DNA from: Edaphochlamys debaryana
Taxonomy: Eukaryota > Chlorophyta > Chlorophyceae > Chlamydomonadales
Length of the DNA stretch: 64,000 nt
Direction of reading: 5' to 3'
NCBI GenBank assembly: GCA_016858145.1
Contig: JAEHOE010000009.1
Coordinates: 558,001-622,000 of the forward strand
Below, one piece after another: positions 58,301 through 64,000 of the stretch (position 1 is the first letter of the stretch; every line of letters begins with the position of its first letter). A program made the translations under genes and the position numbers. The notes below the pieces were generated by a model. The model did not search any database. It saw only the letters and a list, made by a program, of their open reading frames with translations, and was not told the DNA's origin.

Positions 58301-60913
58301 GAGGCCTTCTGCGCAACGCTGACGCGCGCCTGCAGGGTGAGATGCCAGGCCATGAATGGGTTCGTGCGGATTGGGTTCGTGCGGATTTGCGTGCGGACGT
58401 TGCGTGCCCCAGCCCAGCTCTTCTTTTCACTGCTCACTTCTGGATCCCGTGCCCCCATCTCGCCTCCTCCCGTCTTTCCCTTCCCTCCCCTCTAGGCTCT
58501 GGTAGCGCTGGAGGACAGCCTGGGCGTCCGCCTGCTCGACTCCCGCGCGCTCCAGACCGTCCACCACCGGACCTCGCACGGAGGGCAGGCGCCGGCGCCC
58601 GGGGCGGCGGCCGAGGCGCAGGCGCCCCCGCTGCCCGTGTCACCGCTGCGTGTGTGGTACGAGAGCGCGTGCGGGACCGACCCCGAGATGAGGGTGAGCG
58701 CGTGTGTGGTGGGGGAAAGGGGACAGATTTGGGAGGGCAGGGCCTGGGGTGGAGGAGGAGGAGGAGGGCTCAGGCAGCGACAGGGGGCAGGCAGCGTGCC
58801 TCGAGCGCTTGTGTGGGACTGGCCCGGAGCTGAGGGCGAGCGGTGGGGAGGGAGGGCTGTCGCGGGTTGCGAGAGAGTGTGGGTGGAGGAAGGGTCTGGG
58901 GCGGAGGAGCATTCGCGGGCAAAGGCGAAGGCAAGAGGCAGTCAGCCATCGGGAATGGCTCCCTTGGCGCTTCCGCCGCGCTAGCCCTTGACCTCTGTGG
59001 GGCAAGTGTCATTCCTGGCCGTTTCGGATGGCTGCTCCCGCTTGTCCTCCTGCCACTGCCGGACGGTCCTGACCCTCCCTCCGCCGGCCCTCTTGCCCCC
59101 CGCTCCCGCAGTGCCGCCTCCTGACCGACTGCGTCATGCGCTGGCTGGACGTGAGAAATCGGGCACAGGGGACGAGCGCTCAACAGGGCATTGCCGACAG
59201 GGTTGCTTGGCCCCCCACATGCGGCGTGTCGCACTCTCCAGACGCCCCCCATCCGAACCCGCCCCTCTCCCTACCACTCACGCCTCCTCCCCGCCCCCGG
59301 TCCCGCCGCCCCGCCCCCAGGTGCACGCCTGGCGCTGCCCCCTGACGCTGCTGATGGGCCCCACGGCCAGCGAGAACGGTCTCGACCGTGTGGGACCCAT
59401 GCCCGGATTCAGCGAGGAGCAGCAGGTGCGTGTGGGTTTTGTACGGCAGTTGTACGGCAGGCACGCGCCCAGCAGGTGGACGAGTGGGGGTTTGTCGCGA
59501 GTGCGGTACGGGCGGTACCCGCGCAACTCAGCGGGTCGCAGATGGCAGTGGCACCAACGAAAGCTTGGTCGGTGAGTGTTTGAACATCGTGTTTCCGCTT
59601 TTGTAATCGCGTTTGTACTTTGCCCGCAGACTGTGTTTGATGCCGCCAAGCGGAGCTATCACAGCACATTCGCCGCCGTCGCGGCGGTGGCGGCGGCCGG
59701 CGACGTCGGCGGCGGCGGGCTGTCGTCCGGCGGCGCGGCGGAGCCGCACCAGCCGCACCCGCACCCCCACACCCACGCCACCACCCACACCCACTCGGAG
59801 GTATCCACCGACTCCCTTGATCGCTTCCGTCGTGTGGTTGAGGCCCTCGCCACCGACATGGCGGCAAACCTCCTCGGCCTGGCCCCCGACGCCAGGCCGC
59901 CGCCGCCGCCGGCTGACGGCGCCGCCGCGGCGGCGGCGACAGCGGCAGCGGCTCCGCCGCCGCTGACGGTGCAGGGCGCGGCGTACGCGCAGGCGCTGCC
60001 GCTGCTCCGTGGCGCTGCGGCGGCGGCCCTGCACCTCGCCCTCCACGTCGGAGCCGCGCCGGGGCGGTTGGCCCTGCGGCTGCGGTCGCCGGGCGACCTC
60101 ATCCCCGCGCCGCCGCGCGCCTCCGATGCCAGCGCCGCCGTCAGCGTGGCGGAGTGGGTCCGCGCCGACGCCGCCGACGCCATCCCCGGCGGCGGCGGCG
60201 GCGGCAACGGTACGGAGGGCCCCCGGCACGTGCGGCTGACTCAGCAGCTGCGGTCGCTGTACGACGGCAGCACGTGCGATGGGGCGGAGGTGGAGGGAAT
60301 CGCGCTACGGCCCGTGCAGCCGCCGCAGCCGCCGGCCAGCGGCGGCGTCGGCGATGCCGTCACCGCCGCCGCGGCCGCCGGCAACTGTGTCGTACTGTGG
60401 GTGACGTCACCGGGCATCGTACGGCGGGAGCTGCGGACGCTCACGGGCGCATCGGCGGGGCCCCGGATCGCGCCCGTGCTGCTGCCGCCGGCGCCCTCCG
60501 CCTCCCATATGGTCCCCGCGCCGTCGGCCTCCGCCGCCGCCGGCGCCGGCGACGTCGGGTCCGACCTGGCGGCGCTCCGCGGCGGCATGACGCCGCCGCT
60601 GCCGCCGGCGTCGGCGTCGGACCCCTCCGCCGTCGCCGCCGCCGCCGAAGCGGCGGACGCGGTCTGCGCCGCCGTCGCGTCAGCGCTGGCGCGAGGCGAT
60701 CCCATGGAGCTGCTTGGCGCCGCTGAGGCGGCGGCGGCGGTGGTGCTGCAGCTCGTACCCGCAGTGTCCAAGGACGGCGGCGGCGGTGGCTGCGGCGCGC
60801 AGCTGCCGCTGGCGCTGCCGCCGCCGACGGTGCCGCCGCCGCCGCTGGCGATCGTGGAGGAGATGGCCGTGGTCCCGGTGATGGTGGTGGCATGCTCCTC
60901 TTCCTCCGCCTGA
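55328..60913 (+). CDS. GATA-like three-finger zinc-finger protein, paralogue C
   Basis: Five exons: 55328-58336, 58496-58693, 59112-59150, 59321-59425 and 59630-60913 (TGA). They encode 1544 residues. The ATG at 55328 has a strong context (CACCATGG). Three C-x2-C...C-x2-C fingers are visible: CPEC...CDGC (19-residue loop with KWY), CCIC...CERC (23) and CSAC...CKRC (21, followed by YDWFYRHGTYDRA). Between them lie disordered segments: Pro runs, Lys/Arg-rich stretches resembling nuclear localisation signals (KRPRR), and a long Glu/Ala acidic region. The C-terminal module matches paralogues A and B: ALVALEDSLGVRLLD, YESACGTDPEMR, CRLLTDCVMRWLD, HAWRCPLTLL, GRLALRLRSPG and VLWVTSPGIVRRE, ending near VVPVMVVAC. 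Boundaries of the last five exons fall at the same points and phase. Probably nuclear; the module's function is unknown. Confidence 0.85.
58665..58842 (+). repeat. Degenerate copy of the exon 2 3' edge in paralogue C intron 2
   Basis: The exon 2 end (GCGTGCGGGACCGACCCCGA, then GATGAGGGTGAGCG) recurs about 140 bases downstream as CTTGTGTGGGACTGGCCCGG, then AGCTGAGGGCGAGCG. The copied donor has become GCGAGC, so it would splice poorly. Confidence 0.7.
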
Positions 60914-62761
60914 GCGACGGTGGTGGATTAGGCAGGGTGCTGACCCTATGTTGGCCCCTTGTGGGATGCCCAGGCAAGCGGAAAACACCAGGCAATGCGT
61001 AGCTAGCCGGTTCTGGCCGGCGGCCGCCCGCCAGCTGACCTTGTGCTTGCCCCTGTACTGGTACCGGTATCTTGAGCTCCGCTGTTGAGGAGGCGGGCCC
61101 GGGGGTCCCGGTGTTTGGGTCGCTTGACAGAGACCCCTTTGGCAACGCTTGAAACGGGCGGTGCGGGTTAAGACTCCAGCTGTTGTGGAGGCAAACTCAG
61201 GAAGCATGGAAGGCACGTGCGTGTTGCTCTGCTCCGTAACGCGCTGTGTGTGTAGGATCCTTGGCGTCGCTGTTTCGGGCAGCTTTCTGAGGGATGGAGG
61301 ATCACATAGGCAGACAGTCTGGTCTGACGGCGACGGGCGGTGATTGACGTCCGCGAGTGCGCCGAGTTGTGTGCACCAGGCTCTAGAATTGATCACATCT
61401 TGGAAGTCTTTGGGGCTGGCTCGTGCACGGCGTTCGCGGGCGGCGTGGGCGTTCATTGGGTGGGTGCCACTCAGGGGTATGATTGCTTGTGTGAACAGCG
61501 TGACGGGGCTTGCCAGCCCACGGGGGCGTGTGCGTTGCCTGCCAACCCCTCGTATGGGCTAGGGGCACTTCTTCGTGAATCAGAATGATGTGGCAGAGCG
61601 CTCTTACTTGAGGCGCCGTCCCGGGGGGGTATTGCTCCTTTAGTTTGAGGCGCAGCCTGGGTGGCGTTGAAGGGCGGTTGCCACCGATGGCGACGCGTAG
61701 GGCGCGACGAGGCGTGTGCAGTTGCCTGAAGGGTGAATGAAGCAGGGCGCGCGGGGGTGTTGGTGCACTGTTGCAGATTTGGGCCAGTCCTGCGCCAGCT
61801 GGCGCGCTCCGTGATGCCGTCGCTTGGCAGTCTTGGGGTCTCTTGCACATACCGGGATGCGCCAATCACGGAGGTAGTCACTGGGGGATCGTGGGGGGGG
61901 GGGGGGTTGTCAACGGTGACAGAGGTGATAGTGACTGCAACGTCTAGGGTCGTCAGACTGGCCCATTGCCAGAGGGGCGGCCGTGGGCCGCTCAGCGTCC
62001 AGCGGCTGCCGTCGAGGCTGCTGCTAAGTGTGTAAACACCCGAATAGCTCCCCACCCTCAGGGCTCGTGCCGTTGTATGTTCTGTGCCCTTAGGGGGACG
62101 CCCTGGGCGCTCGCATACTTGGATAAGCCCCGGGGAGTAACTGCCAACGCTGCGTCAGCGAGGTGGCACGGAGCGATGTGAAGGCGAGGACTCGTTACCT
62201 CTCTGGCCTCCAATGTCACTCTTGGAGCTCCGGGTGCGCTCACGGAGTGGCCGTGCGGCAGAGTTGCCGGAGTTGCTGGCCCTCCTGCCGCTCCAACCCC
62301 AACCCCAACCCCAACCCCTCCGGCTACCAGAAGCCCCAGGCGGCCGCCTCAGCCGCCCACGCCTTCCACTTCGCTTGGCCGGTACCTCTCCGTCCCCCCG
62401 CAACCGTACGTGCGGTACATGTGCGTCCGCCCTCAGGCAGTTGCGTTCCGAGAGCCTTATCTCACGCCAGAGCATTACGGGCAATAGCTCCAGCGTAATT
62501 GCGTGTTGACGCGGCCTTCCACGCGTAAACCCGCCGTTGGTGGAGAATTGTGAGAATTCCCTGCGCCAGAAAGGAGCAGTCGCGCACCACTGCTAGCGTT
62601 TAACGCGTTTACATCAACCCGGAAGGCTGAATTGGGGCCCTGATCGCGGACGCACCCGGTAGTAGAACGCGAGCTCCACTCACCAGTCGAGTTGCACCAG
62701 TTCAGTCTTATTCCGCCTAATTTGCCGAGACTAGCCCACTGCATACCTCTCGACAGCCGGG
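60914..62761. other. Intergenic between paralogue C and the last gene
   Basis: No supportable exon was seen. TGTAA at 62031-62035 is a possible but distant poly(A) signal for paralogue C. Four CCCAA-type units at about 62297-62325 are a short G-quadruplex-prone tract on the minus strand. Confidence 0.45.
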
Positions 62762-64000
62762 ATGTTTTCCACGGTGCTCAACCTCTCGAGGAAGGTCGCT
62801 CAGGCGGGCGCCAACTTGGGCCAACTTCAGCAGCATGCCCGGCGCGCCGCTGCCGAGAGCCTGATGCCTGCGCCGGTGGTGAGTCGATATGTTGAGGATG
62901 CCATCGGGCCGGCCTGCACGCCTGCTCTCATTGAACTCATGTGGACATGTCGCCCTGGGCCTTAATGTGATGCCATCCTCCTGAATCCTGGGCCCTGTTC
63001 CCCGTGCACCCAGCAGGCATCCCGCCCCGCCGTCAACCTCGCTCGGAGGTGAGCGTTTCTTTGCAGCACTGACCTAGGTTAAGACCCTTGACGTTCACGC
63101 CCCGCCTGCCACCTGCCGTCCCACTTCCCCTGCACTGAGCTCAAAACGTCGCCCCCCCTTGGCCCGCAGTGCGCCACCTGCCTCCATCGTTGCCCCCGCG
63201 GCGTTTGCGGCCCGCGCCGCCGTTTCCTCTGCGCCTAGCGCCTCCAGCGCGTCTACCCAGCATCCCTCGAACCTCCGGGGCCTCCTCCCCGCCCTGCGGT
63301 CCGTCCTTCCCGCGGCAACTTACGGCTACGCTACCTGGTGAGCATATCCCTGCACACGACGGAGGCCATACCAATTAAAGGCTCTCTTCACAACCTCCTT
63401 AATCATGCCTGGCTCGGTTCACCTCCTCAACCATTTCCCATTCCTCGCGGCCTGCAGCTACGCCGCCGGATACCTGCCCAACCTCGCCGCCTCTTCGGCT
63501 TCCTCCTCGCTCCCTCTGGCCCCCGCCGGTTCCGGCTCGGAGCCGGTTCCGATGGGCAGCTTTGGCGCGCTGGGCTCGCTCGAGGCGTCTTTGGAGGAGC
63601 CGGTCCCAGCTGACGTGGCGGCCTGGCGTAGCATGATGGCGGTCCACGGGTTCTGCCTGCCCAGCATGCAGCCGGGAGCTTCGTGGGGAGCGGTCGCGAG
63701 CTCGGGCGGGTCGTACAGGTGCGTGGCGTGATGCGGGGTGGGTCTGGACAAGGTGGGGAGGGAGGGCCTGGCGTAGTTGGGGAGGGTGGGTCTGGCCTAG
63801 GTGGGAAGCGCGGGCGACCCTCCTGGTACGGGAGGAGTCAGGCGGCGGGAGGAAGCAACGGGAGGGATGGGATGGGATTCTTTTGCGTGCTTTTTCGGCT
63901 GGTAGAGTGGCCGTTGTTGATGGCCCTTGCCCTGGCTCGATTTCTTCTGCTCTGCAGGCAGCAGAGGGAGGAGCTCCACCCCATGTTTGAGCTCCTGCTG
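62762..64000 (+). CDS. Unrecognised protein, 5' part (runs off the window)
   Basis: Exons: 62762-62878, 63014-63048 (or 63017-63048; two adjacent CAG acceptors), 63170-63337, 63458-63718 and 63958 to the window end, all in frame. The protein starts MFSTVLNLSRKVAQAGANLG and is rich in Ala, Ser and Arg with few acidic residues over its first ~90 residues. This would fit a mitochondrial or plastid targeting peptide (inference). Later parts include LRSVLPAATYGYATWCYAAG, VAAWRSMMAVHGFCLPSM and an amphipathic segment RQQREELHPMFELLL. I recognise no domain. The model rests on splice consensus and an open frame only. Confidence 0.6.

Noticed and set aside
62297..62325. Telomere-like CCCAA repeats
   Set aside because: Only about four units, and the sequence is not the TTTTAGGG type expected in this group; more likely a chance G-quadruplex-prone tract.

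Overview
The window looks like nuclear DNA of a volvocine green alga (Chlamydomonas/Gonium/Volvox relatives). It is very GC-rich. Its genes are split by many short introns with GTGAG/GTGCG/GTGGG donors and C-rich AG acceptors. Coding regions carry long Ala, Gly, Pro and Gln tracts, UGUAA motifs lie downstream of several stops, and one gene is a pherophorin, a family of volvocine extracellular-matrix proteins. I spliced the genes by hand from reading frame, splice consensus and family similarity. Nearly every model closes as an integral number of codons, which is good internal support, but no transcript evidence was available.

Layout. (1) 1-4919 (+) is the 3' part of a GATA-like zinc-finger gene, paralogue A. 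(2) 6443-13051 (+) is its tandem paralogue B, with five zinc fingers. (3) 15657-17932 (-) is a pherophorin with a reading-frame break in its proline hinge. (4) 19680-22995 (+) is tafazzin. (5) 24436-30911 (+) encodes a long coiled-coil protein. (6) 32321-36475 (-) encodes a secreted protein with a repeated Cys/LWGFQ motif. (7) 37110-40236 (+) is a plastid VIPP (IM30/PspA) protein, probably VIPP2. (8) 41520-42098 (+) is SAR1, with no introns. (9) 44148-48064 (-) is plastid uroporphyrinogen decarboxylase. (10) 49041-54047 (-) encodes an F-box-type protein whose 5' end is unresolved. (11) 55328-60913 (+) is zinc-finger paralogue C. (12) 62762-64000 (+) is the 5' end of an unrecognised gene.

Two things stand out. 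First, paralogues A, B and C define a family that joins an array of GATA-like C-x2-C...C-x2-C fingers to a long, conserved C-terminal module that I do not recognise. All three share the same phase-0 exon boundaries in that module. Two copies are head to tail and the third lies about 42 kb away. Second, the introns repeatedly contain degenerate copies of the neighbouring exon edge together with its splice site. I count at least eleven cases in six genes, usually about 30-180 bases from the true edge.

The rest is housekeeping: tetrapyrrole synthesis (UROD), thylakoid membrane maintenance (VIPP), COPII secretion (SAR1), cardiolipin remodelling (tafazzin) and cell-wall/ECM proteins. No operon-like logic is expected. 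The secreted-protein/VIPP pair (634 bp apart) and the F-box/paralogue C pair are divergent and may share promoter regions. I saw no tRNA, rRNA, CRISPR array or intact transposon.
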